From Planococcus donghaensis (lineage in GTDB: Bacteria; Bacillota; Bacilli; Bacillales_A; Planococcaceae): a DNA stretch of 64,000 bases. Position numbers and translations under genes: made by a program. Shown in pieces: positions 54,622-63,981 of the stretch. Location: assembly GCF_001687665.2 (NCBI RefSeq), contig NZ_CP016543.2, positions 1,984,001 through 2,048,000 on the forward strand, in the 5' to 3' direction. How positions within the stretch are numbered: position 1 is the stretch's first letter; each line of letters begins with the position of its first letter. Under the pieces are notes generated by a model, which saw only the letters and a list, made by a program, of their open reading frames with translations, searched no databases and was not told where the DNA came from.

Positions 54622-55860
54622 ATTTTCTTCTGTTAACGTGCGAATGACATAATATAACGCGAGTTTAACAGCTCGTAAACGATTCGTGTTGCGCATTCCT
54701 GATAGCTGAAGGCGGTAAGATTTAGAACTTCCTTCTGTGGCTATGCCAATCCAAACAGTCCCTGCAGGCTGATCACCGTGTGCGTCTGGCCCTGCTGCAC
54801 CTGTTAATGAAACGCTAATATCGGTTTTAAATTTATCTCGTACCGCTTCTGCCATAGCTAATGCTGTTTGCTCACTGACAACACCGTATTCAGCTAGTAA
54901 TTCAGCTGATAAGCCAAGCTGATGAACTTTCATTTCTTCGTTGTAAGTAATAACTCCACCTGATAATACTGCGCTTGCTCCTGCAACAGAAGCCAACTCC
55001 GATTGAAATAATCCAGCGGTTAAACTTTCGGCTGCTGAAATTGTTTTGCCTTGCTGTTTCAAAAGTTCAACTACTTTAGATGCGAGCGAATCATTGTCAT
55101 ACCCATACAGATAATCACCTACAACATCTAAAATCTCGTTTTTAGTACCGTTAATTAATTGCCACGCTTCTTCTGTTGTATTGGTTTTAGCCGTAATACG
55201 CAGCGTTACTTCACCATCAGCAGCGAGTGGTGCAATTGTCGGGTTTGTTTGTTTTTCGAGAATGTGATGCAAACGATCTTCCAGTTCCGCTTCACCGATC
55301 CCATAAAAGCGCAAGACGTGTGACAAAATAACATCTGCTTTGTTCAATAAGCTTGCAAGTTTCGGTTTTGCCTCAAACTGGAACATTGGCTCCATTTCTT
55401 TTGGCGGTCCTGGTAACAAGATATAAACGCGTTCGTCTTTTTTGTACATCATGCCAGGCGCCATACCATTGTGGTTCACAAGTACGTCGCTGTCTTTTAA
55501 CACCCACGCTTGCTTTTTGTTGTTTTCCGTCATCGGTCGACCTGCACGTTCAAAAAACGCAACGATCGAATCGAGAGCTTCTTCGTTTGTTTCTAGGGAT
55601 GTATTTAAGTGACGAGCAATCGCCTCTTTTGTTAAATCATCTTTTGTCGGACCCAATCCACCGGTAAATAGTATTAAATCCGCACGATTTTCTGCAATCT
55701 TAATCGCATCTTCTAACCGATCCGGGTTGTCTCCGACTACTGTATGGTAATACACATTAATGCCAAGTTCGGCTAAATGATTAGACAAAAATCGAGCATT
55801 CGTATTTGTAATTTGACCTAATAATAACTCTGAACCTACCGCAATAATTTCTGCGTTCAT
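54607..55860 (-). CDS. cinA: CinA, competence/damage-inducible nicotinamide-nucleotide amidase
   Basis: A 417-residue protein with an N-terminal molybdopterin-binding-like (COG1058) domain ('AEIIAVGSELLLGQITNTN', 'FTGGLGPTKDD') and a C-terminal PncC domain ('AESLTAGLFQSELASVAGAS', 'SLTGAAGPDAHGDQPAGTVWIG'). It recycles NMN to nicotinate mononucleotide and, in many Gram-positives, is co-expressed with recA in competence. Here a terminator and a recA promoter lie between them. Confidence 0.95.
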   Translation of the reverse strand: MNAEIIAVGSELLLGQITNTNARFLSNHLAELGINVYYHTVVGDNPDRLEDAIKIAENRADLILFTGGLGPTKDDLTKEAIARHLNTSLETNEEALDSIVAFFERAGRPMTENNKKQAWVLKDSDVLVNHNGMAPGMMYKKDERVYILLPGPPKEMEPMFQFEAKPKLASLLNKADVILSHVLRFYGIGEAELEDRLHHILEKQTNPTIAPLAADGEVTLRITAKTNTTEEAWQLINGTKNEILDVVGDYLYGYDNDSLASKVVELLKQQGKTISAAESLTAGLFQSELASVAGASAVLSGGVITYNEEMKVHQLGLSAELLAEYGVVSEQTALAMAEAVRDKFKTDISVSLTGAAGPDAHGDQPAGTVWIGIATEGSSKSYRLQLSGMRNTNRLRAVKLALYYVIRTLTEENARKI

Positions 55861-55882
55861 TTATTCGAACCCCTTTTTGCGC

Positions 55883-56461
55883 TTATTTTGAAGCCATTAA
55901 TGCGCGACGATTGGCGTAGAAATAATCCCAGCCAGACCATACTGTAAAGATCAATGCGATATAAAGCATAATTTGACCAAATGGCAAACCAACTAATACA
56001 AAAATAGTGTCGTGTAACAACAAAGCCGAGATCGCTAAAATTTGTGCAGTTGTTTTAATCTTGCCTAAACCACCAGCAGCAACAACTTCACCTTCGCCTG
56101 CTAGAACTAAACGTAATCCTGTAACCGCAAATTCACGGCTGATGATGATAATTACAATCCACGAAGCGGCAAACCCTAATTCCACTAAAATGATTAATGC
56201 GGCTGAAACCAATAGCTTGTCCGCTAATGGATCTAAAAACTTTCCAAACGTCGTAACTAAGTTGTACTTACGTGCATAATAGCCGTCCACCCAATCTGTC
56301 AGTGATGCAAAAATAAAAATTACTCCTCCGACAAAATGAGTGACGGGCATTTCAGCGCCAAATAGCATCATGGTTCCCCAGTCAAAGCCGGCTAACATGA
56401 CCACCATAAATACAGGAATCAATAAAATCCTCGAGATGGTAATCTGGTTTGGTATGTTCAT
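55883..56461 (-). CDS. pgsA: CDP-diacylglycerol-glycerol-3-phosphate phosphatidyltransferase
   Basis: A 192-residue membrane enzyme making phosphatidylglycerol phosphate. The CDP-alcohol transferase motif D-x2-DG-x2-AR-x8-G-x3-D-x3-D is complete in 'DWVDGYYARKYNLVTTFGKF' plus 'LDPLADK'. The start at ATG 56461 gives family length and has AAAGGGGA; an earlier ATG overlaps the rodZ terminator. Confidence 0.96.
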   Translation of the reverse strand: MNIPNQITISRILLIPVFMVVMLAGFDWGTMMLFGAEMPVTHFVGGVIFIFASLTDWVDGYYARKYNLVTTFGKFLDPLADKLLVSAALIILVELGFAASWIVIIIISREFAVTGLRLVLAGEGEVVAAGGLGKIKTTAQILAISALLLHDTIFVLVGLPFGQIMLYIALIFTVWSGWDYFYANRRALMASK

Positions 56462-56486
56462 TGTTGTTTCCCCTTTCAAACTTTCA

Positions 56487-56515
56487 AGAAAAATAGCCAT
56501 CCAAAGATGGCTATT
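56487..56515 (-). terminator. Terminator overlapping the rodZ stop codon
   Basis: AATAGCCATC and GATGGCTATT form a 10-bp stem with a 3-base loop, followed on the minus strand by TTTCTTG. Confidence 0.8.
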
Positions 56516-57371
56516 CGACGTTTGTCAATTGAATAACGATATTTTGGGTTTGGAGTGGTTGCGTATACTCGATGTTTTCACCGTTCATAATCAATGTGAT
56601 ATTAGCGTATTCTCCAATACGTACATGAAGACGGTCTACTTTAGCTAAATCGAGTGTTTCTTTTTCCCCAGCTTGCATTACACGTGCTTTAGAAGTTAAC
56701 TCTTTTTGATTTTGATCAGTGGCAGCAATCCAGGACGGTCCATCCGCAACTATTTCTAGCTGAGGATTCGCAGTTCCTTGCCATGTATAAGTTGTTGTTT
56801 CACCTTTTGTTTCTTTTAGTGAAAGAACAGACGTAGGTTCTGCAGGTTTTTCCACTGGTTCTTCAACAGCCGCTTCTTCTGTTTCATCTGGCGTAGCAGG
56901 AACAGGTTCTTCGTATGGCACACTTACGCCTTCTTCTTCTGCTGGACGATTGGCGGAATCTCTATTCGTCGATGCACTATAAAAATACCACGACACCGCA
57001 AGAATTAAGACAATAAATAAGGCAACCAAAACTTTTGGTATGATATCAGCATATGTCTCGCTCGGAGCAGTGCGGGCAACAGAACGGCTTCTTGAAGTAA
57101 AAGTTTCCGGCATTTGTTTTTTTTCAGCCGTTTCACCAGCCGGCATTTCTGTTTTAAACTGCTCAAGTAATTCTTCACCGTTCAACCCTACTGCTGCAGC
57201 ATATTGTTTAATAAAAGCGCGTACATAAAACGCTCCAGGCATCATAGTGTGATTGCCATCTTCTATACCCGCCAAGTAACGTTTTTGTATTTTGGTCAAG
57301 TCTTGCAAATCTTCCAAACTAAAACCTTTGGCGATTCTGGCCTGTTTCAGCCTCGTACCCAACTCATTCAA
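56511..57371 (-). CDS. rodZ: Cell-shape protein RodZ (YmfM)
   Basis: A 286-residue bitopic protein with an N-terminal Xre-type HTH ('GTRLKQARIAKGFSLEDLQ', 'RYLAGIEDG'), a membrane helix near residue 115-135, an acidic Pro/Glu linker, and a C-terminal DUF4115 beta domain. It links MreB with the wall elongation machinery. The preferred start is TTG at 57371, which has AGGTGAT; a GTG three codons earlier lies in that site. Confidence 0.92.
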   Translation of the reverse strand: MNELGTRLKQARIAKGFSLEDLQDLTKIQKRYLAGIEDGNHTMMPGAFYVRAFIKQYAAAVGLNGEELLEQFKTEMPAGETAEKKQMPETFTSRSRSVARTAPSETYADIIPKVLVALFIVLILAVSWYFYSASTNRDSANRPAEEEGVSVPYEEPVPATPDETEEAAVEEPVEKPAEPTSVLSLKETKGETTTYTWQGTANPQLEIVADGPSWIAATDQNQKELTSKARVMQAGEKETLDLAKVDRLHVRIGEYANITLIMNGENIEYTQPLQTQNIVIQLTNVE

Positions 57372-57388
57372 ACCGATCACCTGCCTAC

Positions 57389-58189
57389 TTAAAAGTTAAA
57401 GCCGTCTCCAAACATATTCCCTTGAGATTTTTCATCCATAAATGTATTTTTCTCTAATACTTCATAAGTAATCTCTTCATCTGGGTGGTGACGCAATTCA
57501 ATAATGTAATCAAAATCATCAATGCTGTATTCGGATTGCTCTACAAACTTGTCTGGGTGCTCTACTACTTTAATCGTTGGCATACGCATCATTTCACGGA
57601 CTAATTGCATATGTCGTTCATCAGATGAACGCCGAGTAACAATACCATCCAAAATAAAGATGTTATTGCCGTTATGCTCATCGCCCATTAACTGGTTACG
57701 TACAGTTTGCTTAATCATTGTAGAAGATAAGAAAATCCACTTTTTATTTGCACTTACGCTGGCAGCGACAATCGATTCTGTTTTTCCAACACGCGGCATT
57801 CCTCTTAATCCGACCAACTTATGACCTTCTTGTTTGAAAATTTCTGCCATGAAATCCACAAGCAAGCCTAATTCGTCTCTTACAAAGCGGAAAGTTTTTC
57901 GGTCATCGGCGTCTCGTTGGATATACCTGCCGTGGCGTACTGCCAAAATATCCCGCAGTTTTGGCTCCCGGAACTTCGTCACAGCAATCGTTTCAATAGT
58001 GGATAAAATTTGTTCAAAACGCTCTAGTTGAACATCATGTTCTGCACGCAATAGCATACCGCGACGACCTTGATCGACGCCATTAATAGTAACGATATTT
58101 ACCCGTAACATTCCCAAAAGAGAAGCGATATCGCCAAGAAGACCGGGACGGTTGACTTGGATTTCGTATTCAAAATACCATTCTTTCAT
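57389..58189 (-). CDS. ymfK: DUF3388 protein YmfK
   Basis: A 266-residue protein with an N-terminal ACT-like fold ('EIQVNRPGLLGDIASLLGMLRVNI') and a large C-terminal part containing a 'GMPRVGKTES' segment reminiscent of a P loop near residue 130. The family (DUF3388) is found next to rodZ in Bacillales; its role is unknown. It lies 17 bp before rodZ with good spacing. Confidence 0.85.
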   Translation of the reverse strand: MKEWYFEYEIQVNRPGLLGDIASLLGMLRVNIVTINGVDQGRRGMLLRAEHDVQLERFEQILSTIETIAVTKFREPKLRDILAVRHGRYIQRDADDRKTFRFVRDELGLLVDFMAEIFKQEGHKLVGLRGMPRVGKTESIVAASVSANKKWIFLSSTMIKQTVRNQLMGDEHNGNNIFILDGIVTRRSSDERHMQLVREMMRMPTIKVVEHPDKFVEQSEYSIDDFDYIIELRHHPDEEITYEVLEKNTFMDEKSQGNMFGDGFNF

Positions 58190-58297
58190 GCAATATCCGA
58201 CCTTTCTCTAATACAAGCTGTCTAAAAGGGATTCTAGTTAATATGATAGCTGATTTGCCGCTCACGTGAAAGAGGCATTTACTTAGAGAAAAAGCGA

Positions 58298-59017
58298 TTA
58301 CATCAACCATCCACCATTTATACGCAGTGTCTGACCAGTCATATAATCTGCTTTTCCCCCGATTAGGAAATCCACAGCATCTGCGATGTCTTGAGGAGTT
58401 CCAAGTCCGAGTGGAATATCTTCTTCAATTTCTCGTATCTCTTCTGATGAAAAACCGGCATTCATTTTTGTTTGAATAAAGCCAGGCGAAACAGCATTCA
58501 CGCGCGTTCCGGATGGTGCCATTTCTTTTGCATAAGCTTTCACAAATGCTAACTGCGAACCTTTAACAGCTGAATACATTGTTTCCATAGATGCGCCTAT
58601 CTCTCCCCAAATAGAAGAAACAAAAACGACATAAGACTTGTCGTGACGATGAAAAAATGAAGAAAGAGTCCGAATTACGGAAATCGGATTTTTTACATGT
58701 ACACGCCATAAATCTTCCATCTCTTGTTCTGTTGTATCAATTAACATCTTCATTAGCGATTGCCCACTAGCAACAACAATGCCCGATGCATCATACACAT
58801 TGGTTGCAAGCTGTTGTACTCCACTTTCGTGGGCAAAGTCTGCTTGAATGGGGATAAACTCCTGTGAAGGATAATTTTTCACAAGCTCTTGTGCTAGCGC
58901 TGCTGTCGAGTTGGTGTTCCAATGCAAATACAATGACCAACCACTGTCTGCTAATTGCCGTGCAATGCTTTCACCAATTTCACCAGATGCTCCGAGCAGG
59001 ACAACAAACCGTTTCAC
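58298..59017 (-). CDS. ymfI: Short-chain dehydrogenase/reductase YmfI
   Basis: A 239-residue SDR with the Rossmann Gly motif 'LLGASGEIGESIA' near residue 6, catalytic Ser in 'VSSIWGEIG' and Tyr/Lys in 'YSAVKGSQ' near 148, and 'INGGWLM' at the end. It resembles 3-oxoacyl-ACP reductases, but the physiological substrate is unknown. It starts with GTG, overlapping the ymfH stop as GTGA. Confidence 0.9.
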   Translation of the reverse strand: MKRFVVLLGASGEIGESIARQLADSGWSLYLHWNTNSTAALAQELVKNYPSQEFIPIQADFAHESGVQQLATNVYDASGIVVASGQSLMKMLIDTTEQEMEDLWRVHVKNPISVIRTLSSFFHRHDKSYVVFVSSIWGEIGASMETMYSAVKGSQLAFVKAYAKEMAPSGTRVNAVSPGFIQTKMNAGFSSEEIREIEEDIPLGLGTPQDIADAVDFLIGGKADYMTGQTLRINGGWLM

Positions 59018-60315
59018 TGCTCGTCCTTTTTCGAGGGCATAATGGTAAATACAGATTGCTGAGATTCGTGACTGACCAATGAAAATGCATTTTGCAAATC
59101 AACAACCTCTAACTCCTCTAATACTGGAACCACGTCAAACAAGTTCATTTCATTAAATGCATAATTGGTGAATTGGTTTGCAATGTATTCTGGAGAGTTT
59201 AACGCTCTAAGGAAGAAGCCAATTTTTTTACGGCGAACACGATCAAGATCTTCCTGTCCAAATGGCCATTTTTCAATTGCATTTTGAAGCGTATGTTTGA
59301 TTTCTTTTATTAAAATCTCAGGCTTGTGCGTATCAGATCCGACTAAAGCGTAACCAAATCCTTGTTCTAACGAGTAGTCGAACGAATACGACTCATCAAT
59401 CCAATCGTTTTCGTAGGCATGATGGTAAAAATCAGAAGTCCGTCCAAACAACAATTCATAAGCAAGTTGAGCCGCTAGCTCATGCTTAAGCATGTCAGGA
59501 CCAATTAAATCGAGTTTTTCAGGTTTAATCCCGTAAAACACTTTTGGTTTTTGAACGCTCATTTCTAATACACGTTCTTTTATCGCTACTTCTTTTGGCT
59601 CTTCTGGATAAATACGTGTAATTTCTGTAGGCTCTTCAAACGATCTTTGTGCTTGGTCTTCTTTTACTAACGCCATCATTTGATCAGGATCTACATTTCC
59701 TACGATAAATAACACCATATTTGAAGGATGGTAAAACGTGTTGTAACACGTATACAGATGGTCAGCCGTAATATCTTGAATCGATTCTACTGTACCTGCA
59801 ATATCGATTTTTACGGGATGATTTTTGTACATATTTTCAATGATTCCAAAATACAAACGCCAATCTGGTTGATCGTCATACATCGTAATCTCCTGTGCGA
59901 TAATGCCTTTTTCTTTTTCCACAGTCTTTTCTGTAAAATAAGGTGTTTGCACAAAATTCAGTAAGGTTTTAACGTTTTTATCTATTTCTCCTGTAGCTGA
60001 AAACAAATAAGCTGTCCGGGTAAACGAGGTAAAAGCATTGGCTGAAGCACCTTGTTTACTAAACTCTTGAAAGACGTCTCCTTCTTCTTTTTCAAACATT
60101 TTGTGTTCTAAAAAGTGAGCGATGCCATCTGGAACTTTGATTGGCTCTTTCCCACCTTGTGGAACAAAATGGTTATCAATAGAACCGTACTTTGTCGTGA
60201 ACGTTGCAAACGTTTTTGAAAAGCCCTTTTTCGGTAAAATATAAACGGTTAAGCCATTATCTAGCTTTTCATGAAATAGTGTTTCTTCTAATTGTTCAAA
60301 TTCTACTTTATGCAT
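59014..60315 (-). CDS. ymfH: M16 family zinc peptidase YmfH
   Basis: A 433-residue protease with the inverted zinc motif HFLEH ('GIAHFLEHKMF') near residue 65 and the distal Glu in 'EKGIIAQEITMYDD'. It pairs with the YmfF subunit, as processing peptidases often do. The start at ATG 60315 is nine bases after AGGAGG and overlaps ymfF by 8 bases. Confidence 0.92.
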   Translation of the reverse strand: MHKVEFEQLEETLFHEKLDNGLTVYILPKKGFSKTFATFTTKYGSIDNHFVPQGGKEPIKVPDGIAHFLEHKMFEKEEGDVFQEFSKQGASANAFTSFTRTAYLFSATGEIDKNVKTLLNFVQTPYFTEKTVEKEKGIIAQEITMYDDQPDWRLYFGIIENMYKNHPVKIDIAGTVESIQDITADHLYTCYNTFYHPSNMVLFIVGNVDPDQMMALVKEDQAQRSFEEPTEITRIYPEEPKEVAIKERVLEMSVQKPKVFYGIKPEKLDLIGPDMLKHELAAQLAYELLFGRTSDFYHHAYENDWIDESYSFDYSLEQGFGYALVGSDTHKPEILIKEIKHTLQNAIEKWPFGQEDLDRVRRKKIGFFLRALNSPEYIANQFTNYAFNEMNLFDVVPVLEELEVVDLQNAFSLVSHESQQSVFTIMPSKKDEQ

Positions 60316-61582
60316 TTGTTTCATCCTCCTTGCCGGATAGGAAGTAAGTCATTTCTAACGACAATTCCTTAGCAACTAACGCGATATCTTCTTTCGTCAC
60401 ATTCTTCCATTTATTAATCATATACTCAGGTTCGAAACGCTCGGTCAACTCCATGTATTGATCATAAATGTCGATTTGTCCACGCGCCGAGTCTAGAGCT
60501 TCTTTCAACTGATTGATCAACAATGCTTTTGTTTGATCGAGTTCAATATCTGATATATTCCCTTTTTTCACTTCTTCTAATTGTTCTAAAACTAAAGTCA
60601 CCGCTTTTTCTTCTAACTTAGAATCAATACCTGCGAGAACGAACATCAACCCAAACTGCGAAGCAAAAGAACTTGAGACGTAATAAGCCATGCTTTCTTT
60701 TTCACGAATATTTACAAATAATTTGGAATGAGCATAGCCACCAAAAACGCCGTTCATCAGCTGCATGATTGGAAATTTCTCATCGCGGAATGTAATCGGC
60801 GTAAAAAATGCCATATGTAATTTCCCTTGTTTCATGTCTTCGAATTCAAGAACACGTGATTGCTCTGGTTTTACCAATTCCATTGGGGGCACTGCAATCG
60901 CTTTTTCCCGATCTTTAAAATGGAAAAATTCACGAATATACGAAGCGATCATTTCAGGTTTCACATCGCCTACCGCATAAATTTCAATTTCATTTTGAGA
61001 AATCATTTCGTTGTATTCAGCTACCAATTGCTCGTTTGTAACGCTTTCCACAACTTCAATTGTGCCATTTGATGTAATAGAAGCTGGATGGTTCGGTAAA
61101 GCCAGCTCCATCATGCGTTGCTGCGCATAACGTGTTTTTTCGTCAAATACAGATTCAATACGCTGCACAATAGAATGCTTTTCACGTGTAAATATAGATT
61201 GTTTAAACAACCCATTTTCAAAATTCGGTTTAAACAAGACGATATACATTAAGTTTAGTACTTTTTCTAACACACCTTTTTCAGAAAGGTATTGATCGTT
61301 GACTGTTTCAACATTTAGCGTAACCACGTGCTCATTTCCACGCTTTGATGAATCTATGTAAAGAGAAGTACCATATAAATCATCAAGCACCATACGAAGT
61401 GCTGTATGTGATGGATAAACCTCGTTACTATGTTGCAAGACATTCGCCAAAATCGAACGAGCCGACGCCTTTTCTTTCGTTAATTTATCTTTGAATTTAA
61501 TTGAAAAATTTATCGTTTTAAATTGTGTGGTCTCATTGACATGCACATTTACGCCTTTAGCAATATTAATCGTTTCAAACAT
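60308..61582 (-). CDS. ymfF: M16-like peptidase subunit YmfF, no zinc motif
   Basis: A 424-residue M16-fold protein. At the place of HxxEH it reads 'SARSILANVLQHSNE', so the zinc ligands are missing. The C-terminal half carries the substrate-contact 'YYVSSSFASQFGL' typical of the partner subunit. It is expected to form a heterodimer with catalytic YmfH (known pattern of M16B pairs). The start at ATG 61582 has AGGGGAT. Confidence 0.9.
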   Translation of the reverse strand: MFETINIAKGVNVHVNETTQFKTINFSIKFKDKLTKEKASARSILANVLQHSNEVYPSHTALRMVLDDLYGTSLYIDSSKRGNEHVVTLNVETVNDQYLSEKGVLEKVLNLMYIVLFKPNFENGLFKQSIFTREKHSIVQRIESVFDEKTRYAQQRMMELALPNHPASITSNGTIEVVESVTNEQLVAEYNEMISQNEIEIYAVGDVKPEMIASYIREFFHFKDREKAIAVPPMELVKPEQSRVLEFEDMKQGKLHMAFFTPITFRDEKFPIMQLMNGVFGGYAHSKLFVNIREKESMAYYVSSSFASQFGLMFVLAGIDSKLEEKAVTLVLEQLEEVKKGNISDIELDQTKALLINQLKEALDSARGQIDIYDQYMELTERFEPEYMINKWKNVTKEDIALVAKELSLEMTYFLSGKEDETNA

Positions 61583-61644
61583 GTAGAATCCCCTCTCGTC
61601 GTTCATGTTCTAACTATACCGAACCTTTTCCGTTAATTGCAAAT

Positions 61645-61928
61645 AAAGAAAAGCAAAGGTGCCCGTTTTAGTCCCGACAAGCGCTGGAGGACTTGTTGCT
61701 AATGGCGCTCTTTGCCATTATCCGCAAGTCCGAAGCGACCTCGAGGGACTGGGCACCGGAGCTAGACAATAGAAAAGCGAAAGCGGCCGTTTAGATTCGA
61801 TGGGCATAAGATGACCTGGCGAAGTGGCGTTCTTTGCCACACAGTCAGGACATCTTATGCCCCGAGAATCTGACCGCTTGAGCTGGATCATAAAGAAAAG
61901 CGCAGGTGCCCGTTTTAGTCCCGACAAG
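61645..61928. repeat. Second array of the AGAAAAGCG repeat family
   Basis: Unit 1 (61645-61769) opens AAGAAAAGCAAAGGTGCCC and ends GGGCACCGGAGCTAGACAA. Unit 2 (61770-61890) holds the nested inverted repeat GGGCATAAGATG / CATCTTATGCCC and GTGGC / GCCAC around TTCTTTG. A third unit (61891-61927) copies the start of unit 1 (GTGCCCGTTTTAGTCCCGAC) and then stops. Units 1 and 2 are related to those at 4.4 kb. No gene is present. Confidence 0.88.
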
Positions 61929-61932
61929 AAAT

Positions 61933-61964
61933 GAAAAGAGCCGTCGCAATCGACGGCTCTTTTG
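61933..61964 (-). terminator. Terminator of the nucleoside permease operon
   Basis: AAAAGAGCCGTCG and CGACGGCTCTTTT form a 13-bp perfect stem with a 4-base loop and a short T-tract. It lies a few bases past the stop codon. Confidence 0.92.
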
Positions 61965-61970
61965 AAAATC

Positions 61971-62930
61971 TTATCGCTGACCTTTGATGTATGGTTTTCC
62001 GATTGCTAGTGGTGCATGAGCGCGACCGATAAAACCAGCAAGTGCTAAAATTGTTAACACATATGGCAAAATCAACAGGAAAACGTTTGGAATTTCTGAA
62101 ATATACGGAATAGATGATCCGACAATACTCAGTGACTGGGCAAACCCGAAGAATAAGGCTGCTCCCATTGCACCAAGCGGATGCCATTTCCCAAAAATCA
62201 TAGCAGCCAATGCCATAAAGCCTTGACCATTGATTGTGGCATGACCAAAATCATTGGTAATGGTCTGTGCGTAAATCGCGCCACCAATACCGGCTAAACC
62301 ACCAGAAATCATAACAGCGATATAACGCATTCTCGTTACATTAATCCCCATAGTATCAGCAGCCATTGGGTGTTCCCCGACAGCGCGTAAACGAAGACCA
62401 AATGGAGTCTTGTAAATAACGAACCAGGCTAATACAGCAATACCGATTGCAAAGAACGAGGTATTGTAAACTGATTTAAATAGCAATGGCCCGATAACTG
62501 GAATATCAGATAAGAACGGAACATTGTAACGCGAGAAACGTTCAGTGATGAAATCCGTTTGTCCTTTATCAAAAATTCGTTTTACCAAGTAAATCGATAG
62601 TGCAGCTGCTAATAAGTTTATAGCTACTCCGGAAACTACTTGATCTGCACGGAATGTAATAGAAGCTACAGCATGCAATAAGGATAGGAGCAGCGCTGCA
62701 AACATCGCTGCAATTAGTGCAACCCAAGGTGTAGCCGATCCAAACGTATCAGCATACAATAAGTTGAACAAGATTCCAACAAAAGCACCAATGACCATTA
62801 ATCCTTCGAGACCAATGTTAATAACACCAGATCTTTCTGAGAAGACACCGCCAATTGCGACTAAAATAAGTGGTGCAGCATAAAAGATCGCTGAAGGAAC
62901 GATGAAATATAATACTTCAAGGAAACTCAT
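61971..62930 (-). CDS. Nucleoside-type ABC transporter permease (NupQ-like)
   Basis: A 319-residue membrane protein of the BPD_transp_2 family with about nine helices and the family signature 'SERSGVINIGLEGLMVIGA' near residue 35. A second conserved segment is 'GINVTRMRYIAVMISGGLAGIGGA'. In B. subtilis NupNOPQ imports guanosine; related systems use a Bmp lipoprotein. The start at ATG 62930 has AAGGAGG and overlaps the previous gene's end region by spacing of one base. Confidence 0.9.
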   Translation of the reverse strand: MSFLEVLYFIVPSAIFYAAPLILVAIGGVFSERSGVINIGLEGLMVIGAFVGILFNLLYADTFGSATPWVALIAAMFAALLLSLLHAVASITFRADQVVSGVAINLLAAALSIYLVKRIFDKGQTDFITERFSRYNVPFLSDIPVIGPLLFKSVYNTSFFAIGIAVLAWFVIYKTPFGLRLRAVGEHPMAADTMGINVTRMRYIAVMISGGLAGIGGAIYAQTITNDFGHATINGQGFMALAAMIFGKWHPLGAMGAALFFGFAQSLSIVGSSIPYISEIPNVFLLILPYVLTILALAGFIGRAHAPLAIGKPYIKGQR

Positions 62931-62931
62931 A

Positions 62932-63981
62932 TTACTTCGCCTCCTTCTTCTTAGCTGATGCACGGAGCAACAGCAAGCGAATGATGTAGCCCGAAGCTAC
63001 AAAGAAGATAATAACTGCGATAACAATTTCAACAATTTCAATTGGAATACCCGCAGCATTTGGCATATTTAATGCCCCGTACTTTAATGAACCAAACAAA
63101 GTAGCCCCAAATATTACACCCAGTGGCGTGTTCATACCTAGTAAGGCAACTGCAATTCCATCAAAACCAATCCCGGTAAATCCACCTTTAGAAGATACAT
63201 ACTCAAAAGTTCCAAGTGCTTCCATCGCACCACCAAGACCGGCAAATGCACCAGAAATGACCATTGCTAAAATGATGTTTTTATTGACGTTCATCCCTGC
63301 GTACTGAGAGGCATTTTGGTTAAACCCAACCGCTTTTAACTCAAATCCAAGCGTGGTTTTTTCTAAAATAACCCACATCACACCGACCATCACCAAGGCA
63401 ATAATAATCCCAAAATGCAGTCGTGAAAATTCGGTTAAGTTTTGCAAAAACTCAGAACGTAGTGAAGCACTTGCATATATATTGCCCGTGCGATCTCCAC
63501 CGTCAGAAACCGTGCGGATTAATGCATTGGTTACGTGTAACGCAACATAGTTCATCATAATCGTTACGATTACTTCGTGTACACGGAATTTAGCTTTTAA
63601 AAGACCCGGTACGTAGCCCCATAATGCTCCAGCTACAGCTGCAGCCAAAATTGCTAATGGCAAGTGAATAATTTTCGGTAATTCTACAGCCACGCCAACG
63701 TAAGCTGCAGCAAACCAACCCACAATTAATTGTCCTTCAACACCAATATTGAATAGCCCTGAGCGGAAGGCAAAAGCTACCGCAAGACCAGCTAATAAAT
63801 AAGGCGTGATTTGGCGAATGGTTTCACCGATAGTATATAAGTCTCCAAAAATTCCGTTCCAAAGAGCAGCATAGCCTTTTAATGGGTCATAGCCGCTGAC
63901 CAGCATAATAACAGCGCCGACCAACAATCCTAAAATAACGGAAATGATGGGGACCAAAAGATTGGTCGCTCTATTCGACAT
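62932..63981 (-). CDS. Nucleoside-type ABC transporter permease (NupP-like)
   Basis: A 349-residue BPD_transp_2 permease with about ten helices: 'AFAFRSGLFNIGVEGQLIVG' near residue 70 and 'GFNQNASQYAGMNVNKNIILAM' near 230. It pairs with the next gene; the ATPase and lipoprotein genes should lie just beyond the window edge. The start at ATG 63981 has GGTGAGGA. The last few bases of the window contain this site. Confidence 0.9.
   Translation of the reverse strand: MSNRATNLLVPIISVILGLLVGAVIMLVSGYDPLKGYAALWNGIFGDLYTIGETIRQITPYLLAGLAVAFAFRSGLFNIGVEGQLIVGWFAAAYVGVAVELPKIIHLPLAILAAAVAGALWGYVPGLLKAKFRVHEVIVTIMMNYVALHVTNALIRTVSDGGDRTGNIYASASLRSEFLQNLTEFSRLHFGIIIALVMVGVMWVILEKTTLGFELKAVGFNQNASQYAGMNVNKNIILAMVISGAFAGLGGAMEALGTFEYVSSKGGFTGIGFDGIAVALLGMNTPLGVIFGATLFGSLKYGALNMPNAAGIPIEIVEIVIAVIIFFVASGYIIRLLLLRASAKKKEAK

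Noticed and set aside
60308..61582. ymfF as a broken protease because HxxEH is missing
   Set aside because: Loss of the zinc motif in one subunit is normal in paired M16B peptidases, and the frame is full length.
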